Part shown: in pieces, positions 16,088 to 24,186 of the stretch
Layout: each line of letters starts with the position of its first letter
Position numbering within the stretch: position 1 is the stretch's first letter
Assembly (NCBI GenBank): GCA_020072645.1
Contig: JAIQGK010000003.1
Span: 1 to 64,000, forward strand
DNA: 64,000 bases
Reading direction: 5' to 3'
DNA from: Terriglobia bacterium
GTDB lineage: Bacteria > Acidobacteriota > Terriglobia > Terriglobales > Acidobacteriaceae
Position numbers and translations under genes: made by a program
Notes under the pieces: model-generated
Databases searched by the model: none
What the model saw: only the letters and a program-made list of their open reading frames with translations
Told to the model about the DNA's origin: nothing

Positions 16088-17033
16088 AAGCCCTGCACTA
16101 CTTGTTAGTCCTATTGCGGAAGAAGTATTGCGCGGACTGACCGCGCGACCGCGGCGGCTGCCGCCTAAACTTTTCTACGATGCCGCCGGGTCGCACCTGT
16201 TCGAGCAAATCACTGAGACTCCAGAGTATTATCCCACGCGCACCGAGCGCGCCATCCTGAAGAAATATGCGGGCGAGATCATTCGCCAGGCTGGGGTCAA
16301 TATCACTCTGCTGGAACTGGGCGCCGGCAGCGCCAGCAAGACCCAAGTCCTGATTGAAGCGCTGCTGCGCCGCCAGCTGCGCGCGGATTTTTATCCCGTG
16401 GATGTTTCGTCTTCGGCCTTGCAGGGCGCTCTGAAAACTTTAAACGGGCATTTTCCACGGCTGCGCGTGAGCCCAATCGTTGCAGACTACACTCATAGAA
16501 TCCCAGACCTCAGCTCGCTTCCCGGACGCAAGCTGGTGCTCTTCATCGGCTCGACCATCGGCAACTTTGAGCCTGATGAAGCTATGGCGTTCCTCAAGAG
16601 CGTGCATAGTTCACTTCAACCGGGCGACGCATTGCTCATCGGCTTTGATCTCATCAAAGACGGAGATGTCCTCCACGCGGCTTATAACGACGCACAGGGC
16701 GTGACCGCCGCTTTCAACAAGAACATGCTGGTGCGCATCAATCGCGAACTGGGTGGCAGCTTTGACGTTGATTCTTTTGAGCACGTGGCCCTGTGGAACC
16801 GCAGAAAGTCACGCATTGAAATGCACATGGAAAGCCTGTATGAACAAACCGTGTGGGTGCAGGACCTGGGCCGCGGCTTCCACTTTGAAAAAGGCGAGCG
16901 CATCCATACTGAGAACAGCTACAAGTTCAATACCGCCTCCATTGCGCGGCTGCTGCGCCGCAGCGGCTTCAAGCTGGAAACGCAATGGACTGACGCGCAA
17001 CGCTGGTTCTGCGAGGCGCTGGCCAGGGTGTAG
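16077..17033 (+). CDS. egtD: L-histidine N-alpha-methyltransferase EgtD
   Basis: A 318-residue SAM-dependent enzyme that trimethylates histidine to hercynine, the substrate of EgtB. Diagnostic segments are LPPKLFYDAAGSHLFEQITETPEYYPTRTE near the N-terminus (given here only as an approximate span, residues 24-53), the SAM loop LELGAGSASKT, DVSSSAL, FIGSTIGNFEPDEA and the C-terminal RIHTENSYKF that closes the histidine pocket. Length matches the family. The start ATG lies inside the last codons of egtB, an 11-base overlap, so expression is coupled. Ergothioneine is a cytosolic antioxidant, consistent with an aerobic soil lifestyle. Confidence 0.94.
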   Translation: MAVKSPALLVSPIAEEVLRGLTARPRRLPPKLFYDAAGSHLFEQITETPEYYPTRTERAILKKYAGEIIRQAGVNITLLELGAGSASKTQVLIEALLRRQLRADFYPVDVSSSALQGALKTLNGHFPRLRVSPIVADYTHRIPDLSSLPGRKLVLFIGSTIGNFEPDEAMAFLKSVHSSLQPGDALLIGFDLIKDGDVLHAAYNDAQGVTAAFNKNMLVRINRELGGSFDVDSFEHVALWNRRKSRIEMHMESLYEQTVWVQDLGRGFHFEKGERIHTENSYKFNTASIARLLRRSGFKLETQWTDAQRWFCEALARV

Positions 17034-17367
17034 CATGCGATAGTCTTGCCGAAGATGGCGGGATTAACACGTTTTTTTCACGCGCGTAGTCCAACCCTCT
17101 CGCCTGCGCTCGATGTAGATTGAAACTGGATCAAGCGCCGGTTCAGTGGCTCTTCTGTCCCTGACCATCACCATAAATTCTTAAATTAAGAATCTGCTGC
17201 GCTCGGGGTAAGCGCGAAGCGAGGGCCGTTGGCGGACTAGCAAGGTATTACCTGCAATCCCTAATGTCAGCGGGCATGCTATCCTGACATTCTTGGTTCG
17301 ATTAGAAGAATCTGACGGCATTATGGCGTCAGTGAAAACATGATGCCCTTTCGGAAGATGACCGCAA
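17034..17367. other. intergenic stretch with a palindrome and an inverted repeat
   Basis: These 334 bases separate egtD from a metallophosphoesterase gene on the same strand. They contain an A/T palindrome of 8+1+8 bases at 17177-17193 (ATTCTTAA-A-TTAAGAAT) and an 8-base inverted repeat at 17263-17291 (AATGTCAG / CTGACATT, 13-base loop). No coding frame is credible. Either site could be an operator for the downstream gene. Confidence 0.55.
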
Positions 17368-18126
17368 ATGCGAGTATTTGCCTTATCGGATATCCATATT
17401 GACTACAGCGAAAACGCCAAGTGGATTCAAAACTTATCCGTGGCTGAATATCAGGATGATGTCCTCATTCTTGCCGGCGATATGAGTGATATCCAGAAGC
17501 TGCTTGATTGGGGTCTCAACATTCTCACAAAGCGCTTCAAGAAAGTCTTGTTCGTCCCCGGGAATCACGAATTGTGGGTGAGACGCGAGGACCCTGAAAA
17601 GAATTCATTGCAGAAGTTCGACGACATATGTGCAGCGGTTAAATCGGCCGGGGCATCCATGGAGGCATTTCACGAGCGCGGTGTCTCAATCATTCCGCTG
17701 CTCGGATGGTACGATTACTCCTTTGGCGAGCCGAGCAAGGAACTTCGAGCCACTTGGATGGACTACCATTCGTGCCGCTGGCCGAATGGCTTTACTGACC
17801 AGGATATTGCGGCGCACTTTGCTGCCTTCAATGAAGAACGAAACAGCGTGGCAGGCAACAAGGTCATTACTTACTCGCACTTTTTACCCCGCATTGATCT
17901 GATGCCCGAGTTCATTCCGAGCGCGCACAGGGTTTTGTATCCGGTCCTGGGTTCCGTGCAGCTTGAGCGCCAGTTGCGCAGGCTCAACCCAGCCATTCAT
18001 GTTTACGGCCACAGCCATGTGAATCGCCAGGTGAAGATCGACGGCGTTTCTTACATCAATAATGCTTTTGGCTATCCGGGTGAGACCCGGACGTCGAAGC
18101 AATTGATGTGTATTCTTGAATGCTAG
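17368..18126 (+). CDS. cytosolic metallophosphoesterase
   Basis: A 252-residue calcineurin-like phosphoesterase. All metal-binding blocks are present: D8-x-H10 in ALSDIHIDYS, AGDMSD, PGNHELW, a His in ITYSHFLPR and the final YGHSHVNRQ. There is no signal peptide. The family hydrolyses phosphomonoesters or diesters with two metal ions; the substrate is not evident. The ORF ends EC-TAG, and that TAG is the first three bases of a MITE-like element, so the original C-terminus may have been longer or different. A possible operator lies 77 bases upstream. Confidence 0.85.
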   Translation: MRVFALSDIHIDYSENAKWIQNLSVAEYQDDVLILAGDMSDIQKLLDWGLNILTKRFKKVLFVPGNHELWVRREDPEKNSLQKFDDICAAVKSAGASMEAFHERGVSIIPLLGWYDYSFGEPSKELRATWMDYHSCRWPNGFTDQDIAAHFAAFNEERNSVAGNKVITYSHFLPRIDLMPEFIPSAHRVLYPVLGSVQLERQLRRLNPAIHVYGHSHVNRQVKIDGVSYINNAFGYPGETRTSKQLMCILEC

Positions 18127-18269
18127 TGTGGTGTCTCACAAATACCTTACAAAGAGTTGGCCCGATACGTGCTTTCCAAAAGATTATTCCGCGCAGCCGA
18201 GGGCGGCTGCGGTCCACAATGATTTGTTTATTGCATGCATTGTCGAGTTATTTCAGCGACACCACACTA
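18124..18269. mobile_element. MITE-like element with 12-bp terminal inverted repeats
   Basis: TAGTGTGGTGTC at 18124-18135 is perfectly inverted as GACACCACACTA at 18258-18269, giving a 146-base unit with no coding capacity. Similarity continues imperfectly inward (both ends have AAATA-x-CT about 20 bases in). Both outer ends are TA, matching the TA target duplication of IS630/Tc1-mariner elements, so it is best read as a non-autonomous derivative of such an element. No transposase of that family is in the window. The left end supplies the stop codon of the preceding gene. Confidence 0.75.
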
Positions 18270-18447
18270 ACAGGGGTCGCACGGCAATTCCTTCGCGTTC
18301 CCCCAAAATAGACAATCCCGTGTCTGGATTCGAGTTTTCTTCCGGTTCACTTTACCCTCAAATCTACATTCAGCGTAGATCCCTCACCCAAGGTGGCCGT
18401 CATCCTGTGCTGCTGCATCTTAAGCATGAGGGGAAGGACGGTCCTGC

Positions 18448-20325
18448 GTGACACGAAAATCCGAGCTTGAGACCATGTCTGCTGCTGCGCAGCCTGTCTC
18501 CAGAAAAGCTGATGCAGAGAAAATCGCGGACAGACCGAAGAAGCGTAAGCGCCTGACAATGCGGACGTTGCTACGTCCCCATGCCGGAGCGCTTGCTCTT
18601 GGGTTCCTTGCGGTATTGGGTGAAGCTATTGCGAACCTGCTGCAGCCGTGGCCGCTTAAGATCGTCCTGGATGAGGTATTTAAGAATCACGCTGGCAGAT
18701 CTGATCTGCCTCACTTCGTCTATACATTCGTGGGAGCCGATAAGTTTGCCACCATCAAGTTTGCCTGCATTGCGGTGATGGCCATCGCTCTTCTTGATGC
18801 CATCTCTACCTACGGAGAAAAGTACCTGACCACCAGCGTTGGGCAATGGGTCACATACGATCTGCGGCGCGCAATTTATGCTCACATGCAGCGCCTGTCT
18901 CTGGCTTTCCACGATCAGAGCCGGACTGGCGACCTCATCAGCCGAGTTACAACCGACGTGGACGACATCCAGACCTTTATCGCTTCAGGTCTGTTGAGTT
19001 CAGTGATCAATGTGCTGACTCTTGTTGGCATGATCGGCGTGATGTTCTGGCTGAACTGGCGTTTTACGTTGATTGCGCTTTCCGTTGCGCCGATTCTCTT
19101 TCTGGTGGTTTATAGCTACACGCGCCGCATCAAGAAAGCCGCGCGCAAAGTCAGGAAAAAAGAGAGCGCAGTTTTCTCTGTGGTGGAAGAAGTCTTGTCT
19201 TCCATTCGCGTCGTCAAGGCTTTTGCGCGGGAAAGATATGAGCAGGAGAGGCTGGAAGAAGCCAGCCTTGCCGAAGTGGAATCGTCACTGCGTGCCCGCA
19301 GCCTGAAAGCAAAACTCACGCCGCTGGTGGATGTGATTGTTGCTGCCGGAACGTGCCTGGTGTTGTGGTTCGGCGCGCGGCTTACGCTTAGCGGCACTTT
19401 GTCAGTAGGATCGATGGTGCTCTTTGTGCAATACCTGAGCAAGATGTACAAGCCCATGCAGGAACTTTCCAAGATGACCGACACCTATTCCAAGGCCGCC
19501 GTGGGCTATGAGCGCATCCAGGAAATCCTGCAAACCGATAATGAAGTTCACGATCTTCGCGGCGCCAAGGCCGTAAAAAAACTAAAAGGGAAGATTGAGT
19601 TTGAGCACGTTTCCTTTGCCTACTTGCCTGACCAGCCCATTATCCAGAACATGAGTTTTTGTATTGCGCCGGGACAGGTCGCGGCTGTGGTTGGCCCCAC
19701 CGGTGTTGGCAAGACGACAATTTTAAGCCTGGTGCCGCGGTTCTACGATCCCAATGAAGGCGTAATAAAAATTGACGGCATAGACGTGAGAAAGATCAAG
19801 CAACAATCGCTCCGGCAGCACATCAGCTATGTCTTGCAGGAGAACGTGCTATTTCACGGGCCGCTGTGGCAGAACATTGCGTATGGCAAGCCGGAAGCGT
19901 CGAGGAAAGAGATTGAGCGGGCCGCCGAACAGGCCAATGCCATGGAATTTATTGAAAAACTGTCACAAGGTTTTGACACGATCGTGGGTGAACGCGGCAT
20001 GACACTTTCCGGCGGACAGCGTCAACGGATCGCGATTGCTCGCGCCATCATCCGCAATACGCCGATCCTGATGCTGGATGAGCCGACGTCAGGGCTGGAC
20101 GCGGCGTCTGAAAAATTGGTATTTGAGGCGCTGGACCGGCTGATGGAAGGGAAAACCACCATCGTGGTTGCACACCGCCTTTCAACCATTCGCCGCGCTG
20201 ATGTAATTTTTGTTGTGAATGAAGGCGCCATTGTGGAGCAAGGCGGGCATGAAGAACTGCTCAAAGCACGTGGCCTGTATTCGGAATTACATAAACTTCA
20301 GTTCAAGGGCGAGGAAGCCGCCTAG
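18448..20325 (+). CDS. ABC exporter, fused permease and ATPase (MsbA-like)
   Basis: A 625-residue half-transporter that works as a homodimer in the inner membrane. About 35 basic residues precede six transmembrane helices (roughly residues 40-330), with the conserved loop YDLRRAIYAHMQRLSLAFHD (residues about 135-154). The ATPase has Walker A GPTGVGKTT near 414, the Q-loop YVLQENVLF, the signature LSGGQRQR near 521 and Walker B ILMLDEPTSGLD near 540, then the H-loop VAHRLST. The GTG start at 18448 is favoured by GGGAAGGA 9 bases upstream; an ATG nine codons later is possible. The family exports lipids, glycolipids or peptides; the cargo is not given by its neighbours. Confidence 0.9.
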   Translation: MTRKSELETMSAAAQPVSRKADAEKIADRPKKRKRLTMRTLLRPHAGALALGFLAVLGEAIANLLQPWPLKIVLDEVFKNHAGRSDLPHFVYTFVGADKFATIKFACIAVMAIALLDAISTYGEKYLTTSVGQWVTYDLRRAIYAHMQRLSLAFHDQSRTGDLISRVTTDVDDIQTFIASGLLSSVINVLTLVGMIGVMFWLNWRFTLIALSVAPILFLVVYSYTRRIKKAARKVRKKESAVFSVVEEVLSSIRVVKAFARERYEQERLEEASLAEVESSLRARSLKAKLTPLVDVIVAAGTCLVLWFGARLTLSGTLSVGSMVLFVQYLSKMYKPMQELSKMTDTYSKAAVGYERIQEILQTDNEVHDLRGAKAVKKLKGKIEFEHVSFAYLPDQPIIQNMSFCIAPGQVAAVVGPTGVGKTTILSLVPRFYDPNEGVIKIDGIDVRKIKQQSLRQHISYVLQENVLFHGPLWQNIAYGKPEASRKEIERAAEQANAMEFIEKLSQGFDTIVGERGMTLSGGQRQRIAIARAIIRNTPILMLDEPTSGLDAASEKLVFEALDRLMEGKTTIVVAHRLSTIRRADVIFVVNEGAIVEQGGHEELLKARGLYSELHKLQFKGEEAA

Positions 20326-20337
20326 AAAAGTTTTCCA

Positions 20338-21354
20338 TCATAATTGGTTCAGCTCGGCAATGCGGACCTGTACAACTTTGGTGAAGGCTGCTGCTTTGTC
20401 TGGCGGATAGCCGCCGGCGCGAAAGGCATCGAGGATTTGGTCCGTGGAGAGATGGGCGAGCAAAGATCCCAGCCACTTTGCGTCAGCCCGCGGCACGTGG
20501 TTTCCGACCCATCGCATATGGACTTGGTGAATGTAGCTGGGCAGGACAAGCAGGTGGAGCAGCGGCGGCCGGCGAGGGAAGTTGAAGTCCACATGATCCG
20601 GCGCGACCCTGGAGATGAACCTGGCCTTTCTGTATTCCTTCAAATTATTTTTTGACGCGGCTTCGGTCCAGTGCTTGCCGGAAGCGCCGAAAGCTGTGCC
20701 CACGTCAGTGACAAGATACTGTTGCTGGCCGTTTTTGTCGGTGAAGATGCCGTTGTTCTCGTCCTTGAGGTCCCAGTTGCTCAATAAAACCATCATTACC
20801 CGCAGCCCATTGAACTCGCGTGTGCCGAAAAATGGATTGTGGCGCCAGCTCCAGTTGGCTTCTTTCTTTTCATCACCACGGTGCCGCTGAAGGCGGGCTC
20901 CATCAATATGGTCCGGAGAAATCACGTGCCCTTGCCCGCGGTGCAGGTGGCCGGGAAGGCCCTTCACTTCCAGGTCGGCACAGAAATAGTTTTCATTGGT
21001 GAAATAGCCTATGGCCCATAGCAGCCGGGTGGCTACTACTTCTGGCTGGGCCTCAATTCCCAGCTTGGCTTTCCACTTTGTCCCATTCGCGTCCTCAACA
21101 TCGAACTTGGAATTTTGTCCGTGCTTATCTTCTTTCAAGAATTTCAGCGGCAATTGCGGACGATGCTTTTCTCCGCCGGGACCGTTCAACAGGTCTTTTG
21201 ACTTGATGTCGCCAGGTTCATGCCAGATAGCGTGTGCGACGGACGAACTATCCCCGTTCTCTTTTTGGCCCAACGCGGGCAAAGCTGTGGCGACGACCAG
21301 CACGGCGAGTGCAAATAGCCATCGGCGAAAAGACGCGTAACCGCAAGAAGGCAT
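20338..21354 (-). CDS. exported protein with protein-kinase-like catalytic motifs, function unknown
   Basis: A 338-residue protein. The frame opens at 21495, but the ATG at 21354 gives a clear signal sequence (RRWLFALAVLVVATALPALG). I do not recognise a named family. The layout suggests a kinase fold: a strand with K95/K97 (GTKWKAKLG) followed by a Glu-bearing helix (E101/E105, RLLWAIGYFTNENYF), then a catalytic-loop-like NWDLKDEN (D195, K197, N200), which parallels the HRDLKxEN loop of Ser/Thr kinases, then VTDVG (D217-V-G219), which parallels the DFG metal-binding motif. Exported kinases of the Fam20 and CotH types are known, so this could modify secreted proteins or sugars. It converges with the ABC exporter (12 bases apart) and diverges from the phospholipase D-like gene. 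Confidence 0.6.
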   Translation of the reverse strand: MPSCGYASFRRWLFALAVLVVATALPALGQKENGDSSSVAHAIWHEPGDIKSKDLLNGPGGEKHRPQLPLKFLKEDKHGQNSKFDVEDANGTKWKAKLGIEAQPEVVATRLLWAIGYFTNENYFCADLEVKGLPGHLHRGQGHVISPDHIDGARLQRHRGDEKKEANWSWRHNPFFGTREFNGLRVMMVLLSNWDLKDENNGIFTDKNGQQQYLVTDVGTAFGASGKHWTEAASKNNLKEYRKARFISRVAPDHVDFNFPRRPPLLHLLVLPSYIHQVHMRWVGNHVPRADAKWLGSLLAHLSTDQILDAFRAGGYPPDKAAAFTKVVQVRIAELNQL

Positions 21355-21505
21355 GAGAGTACCCGAAAGTTGGATGCTGATTTCGGGGCGGAGGAACAGC
21401 CAAAGCCACGGCCAAAGCCGCAGGCCAGAGCTGCATCTAACTATTCTGGTAGGCGCGCGGCCACCAGGAAGTCTCAATTCACTATGTGGAGACAAAGGAG
21501 CACCA

Positions 21506-22588
21506 TTGAAGCTGATCGTTCAGCCGGCGGATGGCGCCGCGCCCCTGCTCAAAGCCATCAAACGGGCCAAGAAAAGTATTGAAATTGTTATTTTCCGCTT
21601 CGATCAGACAGAGATCGAGCACGCACTGGAAGATGCCGCCCAGCGAGGCGTTTTTGTCCATGCGCTGATCGCATTTACCAATCGCGGTGGTGAGAAAAAT
21701 CTGCGCAAGCTGGAAATGCGGTTCCTGGAAAAAGGAATCACGGTCGCGCGGACCGCGGACGACCTGATCCGCTATCACGGCAAAATGATGCTTGTGGACG
21801 GCAAGGAACTCTATTTGCTGACCTACAACTTTACCCATCTGGACACGGAGCGGAGCCGCAGCTTTGGCATTGTGACCAGAAACCGCGAACTGGTAAAGGA
21901 AGCATCGCGACTTTTTGCCTGTGACACGCAGCGGCAAACTTATAAATCCAGTTCGAAGAAGTTTCTGGTTAGCCCGGTGAATGCGCGGCAGGTCCTAGAG
22001 ACGTTCCTGAAGGGAGCCAAGAAGGAACTTCTGATTTATGACGTCGACATCGCGGACAAAGAAATCCTGCGCATCTTGCAGGAGCGATTGCAGGTGGGAG
22101 TGCAGGTCAAGATCATCGGGCACGTTTCCCGCAACCGGCATCTTTCCGCGCGCGTATTTAAGCGCATGCGGCTGCACACGCGGGTGATCATTCGGGATTG
22201 TAAACAGGCATTTCTGGGCAGCCAGAGTATGCGCAAGCTTGAACTGGATGAGCGGCGCGAAATCGGCATGATTGTGAACAACGCCAAGGTCGTCAGTTCC
22301 ATGGTTACGGTTTTTGAAGATGACTGGAAGGCATCAACGCCGGCGGACCGTCGCGCTGACAAGAAACGCGTGAGTGCGAAGGCGGAACGGACATCGAGGA
22401 AAGTCAGCAAGGCTGTGAGAAAAAAGCTTGCCCCGGCCACGGTGGTGCAACAGGTGGTTAAGGTCATCGAGAAGGAAGCAAACGTGGAAGTAGATCGCGA
22501 CGAAGCGCGCGAAATGGTAAAAGGCGCGCTGGCGAAAGCAGTGAAGAAGACAGCGGCAAAGATCGTGGAAGAAGCGGTAGCGGAGTAG
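21506..22588 (+). CDS. phospholipase D-like protein with a basic C-terminal tail
   Basis: A 360-residue PLD-superfamily protein. The start is set at a TTG (21506) because a strong ribosome-binding site, AAAGGAG, lies 5 bases upstream and the protein fold begins there (LKLIVQPADGAAPLLKAI); the frame is open back to 21353 without a good start. The first half has a complete HxKx4D motif (HGKMMLVD near residue 91) followed by LLTYNFT. The second half has HTRVIIRD near residue 224, where Arg replaces the Lys, followed by FLGSQSM. The last 85 residues are rich in Lys, Arg and Ala. There is no signal peptide. Relatives include cardiolipin synthase-like and nuclease-like enzymes; the altered second motif makes activity uncertain. 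Confidence 0.75.
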   Translation: MKLIVQPADGAAPLLKAIKRAKKSIEIVIFRFDQTEIEHALEDAAQRGVFVHALIAFTNRGGEKNLRKLEMRFLEKGITVARTADDLIRYHGKMMLVDGKELYLLTYNFTHLDTERSRSFGIVTRNRELVKEASRLFACDTQRQTYKSSSKKFLVSPVNARQVLETFLKGAKKELLIYDVDIADKEILRILQERLQVGVQVKIIGHVSRNRHLSARVFKRMRLHTRVIIRDCKQAFLGSQSMRKLELDERREIGMIVNNAKVVSSMVTVFEDDWKASTPADRRADKKRVSAKAERTSRKVSKAVRKKLAPATVVQQVVKVIEKEANVEVDRDEAREMVKGALAKAVKKTAAKIVEEAVAE

Positions 22589-22635
22589 CAGTTCGGCCGG
22601 CATATTGAGGTTGCTGCATCTAAGCACTAATAAGG

Positions 22636-23208
22636 ATGATGTTCTTTATGAAGCTTCACGCTTCCACAAGTTGGCTGTCATTGAGCTTGCTCGTGGTTTT
22701 CTTGTTCTCGTGCGCGATGGCGCAAGAAGGAAACGACGGCGCGGTCAAGGAGTTCCAGGACCGGATAGGCAACTATCTATCGGCGAAGAAGAAACAAGAC
22801 ATCGTGAAGAAGCCGACTGACTCTCCCGGCAAGCTCGCTGAAGAAAAGCAAAAGACGGCAGAAAAGACCCAGCAGGCACGCCCAGAGGCCCAACGCGGAG
22901 ATATCTTTACGCCGGCGGTTTCGGCTTATTTCAAAAAGCAGATTGAGAGCACGTTGCGTGGACCCGAGGGCGGCAAAATCCGCGCAAGCCTCCGGCATGC
23001 CGAGCCGTTGCCAAACGTGCAACTGCGGGTGAATGCAAAATATCCCAGGAACCTGCCGCTGCAATCGACCCCTCCGACGCTGCTGAAGCACCTGCCGCCA
23101 CTTCCCAAAGAGCTTCAATACCGGATCGTGGGTTCAACGCTGTTGCTCTATGACATGGCTTCCGGTCTAGTTGTGGACTTTATTCCCGGAGCGGTACCGG
23201 CGGCATGA
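22636..23208 (+). CDS. exported hypothetical protein, coupled to a phosphoesterase
   Basis: A 190-residue protein with a signal sequence (LSLLVVFLFSCAMA). ATG codons at 22636, 22639 and 22648 compete; AAGG at 22632-22635 fits the last one best by spacing. The mature part is a charged, helix-prone Lys/Glu/Gln segment (about residues 30-85) and a C-terminal globular part with LPPLPKELQYRIVGSTLLLYDMASGLVVDFIPGAV, read here as residues 154-187. That last segment (a strand ending L-L-D-x-x-x-x-x-V-V-D) resembles the last strand of small periplasmic proteins of unknown role. Its TGA overlaps the ATG of the metallophosphoesterase (ATGA), so they are made together and probably act together. Not otherwise recognised. 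Confidence 0.65.
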   Translation: MMFFMKLHASTSWLSLSLLVVFLFSCAMAQEGNDGAVKEFQDRIGNYLSAKKKQDIVKKPTDSPGKLAEEKQKTAEKTQQARPEAQRGDIFTPAVSAYFKKQIESTLRGPEGGKIRASLRHAEPLPNVQLRVNAKYPRNLPLQSTPPTLLKHLPPLPKELQYRIVGSTLLLYDMASGLVVDFIPGAVPAA

Positions 23209-24131
23209 AACAAAGCAGAGTAACGATCTACCGAAACGTGATGATGCTTGTTGCAACGCTGGCATTGGCGCTGGTGGGACACGTGCGAGTGGCCCAGGCA
23301 GATCCAGGAGCAGTAGCATCGCAAGCGGAGTCCGCGGGCAAGCTTGATGTCAGAATTCCGCTGCTGGACAAGTCAGTGCGATTTGCCGTGATCGGAGACA
23401 GTGGGACCGGCGCTCGGGCGCAATATGAAGTGGCGCAGATGATGGAAGCCTATCAGCAAGCTACAAAATTCGATTTCGTAATCATGCTGGGTGACAACAT
23501 TTACGGCAGCCACTCGCCGAGAGACTTTGTTAAAAAATTTGAGCAGCCTTACAAGCCTCTGTTGGATGCGGGGGTGAAGTTTTACGCGTCGCTGGGCAAC
23601 CACGACGATCCCGACGACGAACGGCTCTACAAGCCCTTCAACATGGGCGGTGAACGTTATTATGCGTTTCGCAAAGGCGAAGCAGCGTTTTTTGCGCTGG
23701 ACAGCAATTACATGGACCCCAGACAGCTCAGCTGGCTCGACCAGAACCTGAAGAACTCGCAAGGCACATGGAAAATCTGTTTCTTCCACCATCCTTTATA
23801 TAATGATGGCCGTCACCATGGCGCTGACTCTGATTTGCGCACGCAGGTGCTTCCCCTGTTTGAGCGCTACGGCGTGAATGCTGTGTTCTCAGGCCATGAA
23901 CACGTCTACCAGAGAATCAAGCCGGAAAATAATATCTACTACTTTGTTCTGGGCAATTCCGGCAAGCTGATGACGCATGACTTTGGCGAAGCCAGAGAGC
24001 GGGTGAAAGGCTTTGATTCCGACCAGAGTTTCATGCTGGTGGAGATTGCGGGCGACAAGCTGTACTTCCAGACAATTTCACGCAGCGGTGAAACTATTGA
24101 TTCCGGCGAGCTGCCGCGAATTCATCCATAG
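23205..24131 (+). CDS. exported metallophosphoesterase (purple acid phosphatase-like)
   Basis: A 308-residue protein with a signal sequence (MMLVATLALALVGHVRVAQA). Metal-binding blocks appear in order: FAVIGDSGTG, MLGDNIYG, SLGNHDDPDD, ICFFHHPLY and FSGHEHVYQR. This is the set used by tartrate-resistant/purple acid phosphatase-type enzymes, which hydrolyse phosphate esters in the periplasm. The gene is translationally coupled to the preceding exported protein through a 4-base overlap. A short hairpin with a U-tract lies 27 bases after the stop. Confidence 0.87.
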   Translation: MKQSRVTIYRNVMMLVATLALALVGHVRVAQADPGAVASQAESAGKLDVRIPLLDKSVRFAVIGDSGTGARAQYEVAQMMEAYQQATKFDFVIMLGDNIYGSHSPRDFVKKFEQPYKPLLDAGVKFYASLGNHDDPDDERLYKPFNMGGERYYAFRKGEAAFFALDSNYMDPRQLSWLDQNLKNSQGTWKICFFHHPLYNDGRHHGADSDLRTQVLPLFERYGVNAVFSGHEHVYQRIKPENNIYYFVLGNSGKLMTHDFGEARERVKGFDSDQSFMLVEIAGDKLYFQTISRSGETIDSGELPRIHP

Positions 24132-24158
24132 AATTTTTTGGTCAACTAGTTTTCAGGA

Positions 24159-24186
24159 AGCCAGTGGCCATCGGCTTTTTATTTTG
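24159..24186 (+). terminator. possible terminator of the phosphoesterase pair
   Basis: AGCC (24159-24162) pairs with GGCT (24173-24176) around a partly paired loop, followed by TTTTTATTTT. The stem is short, so this is tentative; it overlaps the end of the convergent foldase gene. Confidence 0.4.

Noticed and set aside
18116-18451. Plus-strand frame of 111 codons across the MITE-like element
   Set aside because: It overlaps the end of the phosphoesterase gene and the inverted repeats, has no ribosome-binding site and no family pattern.
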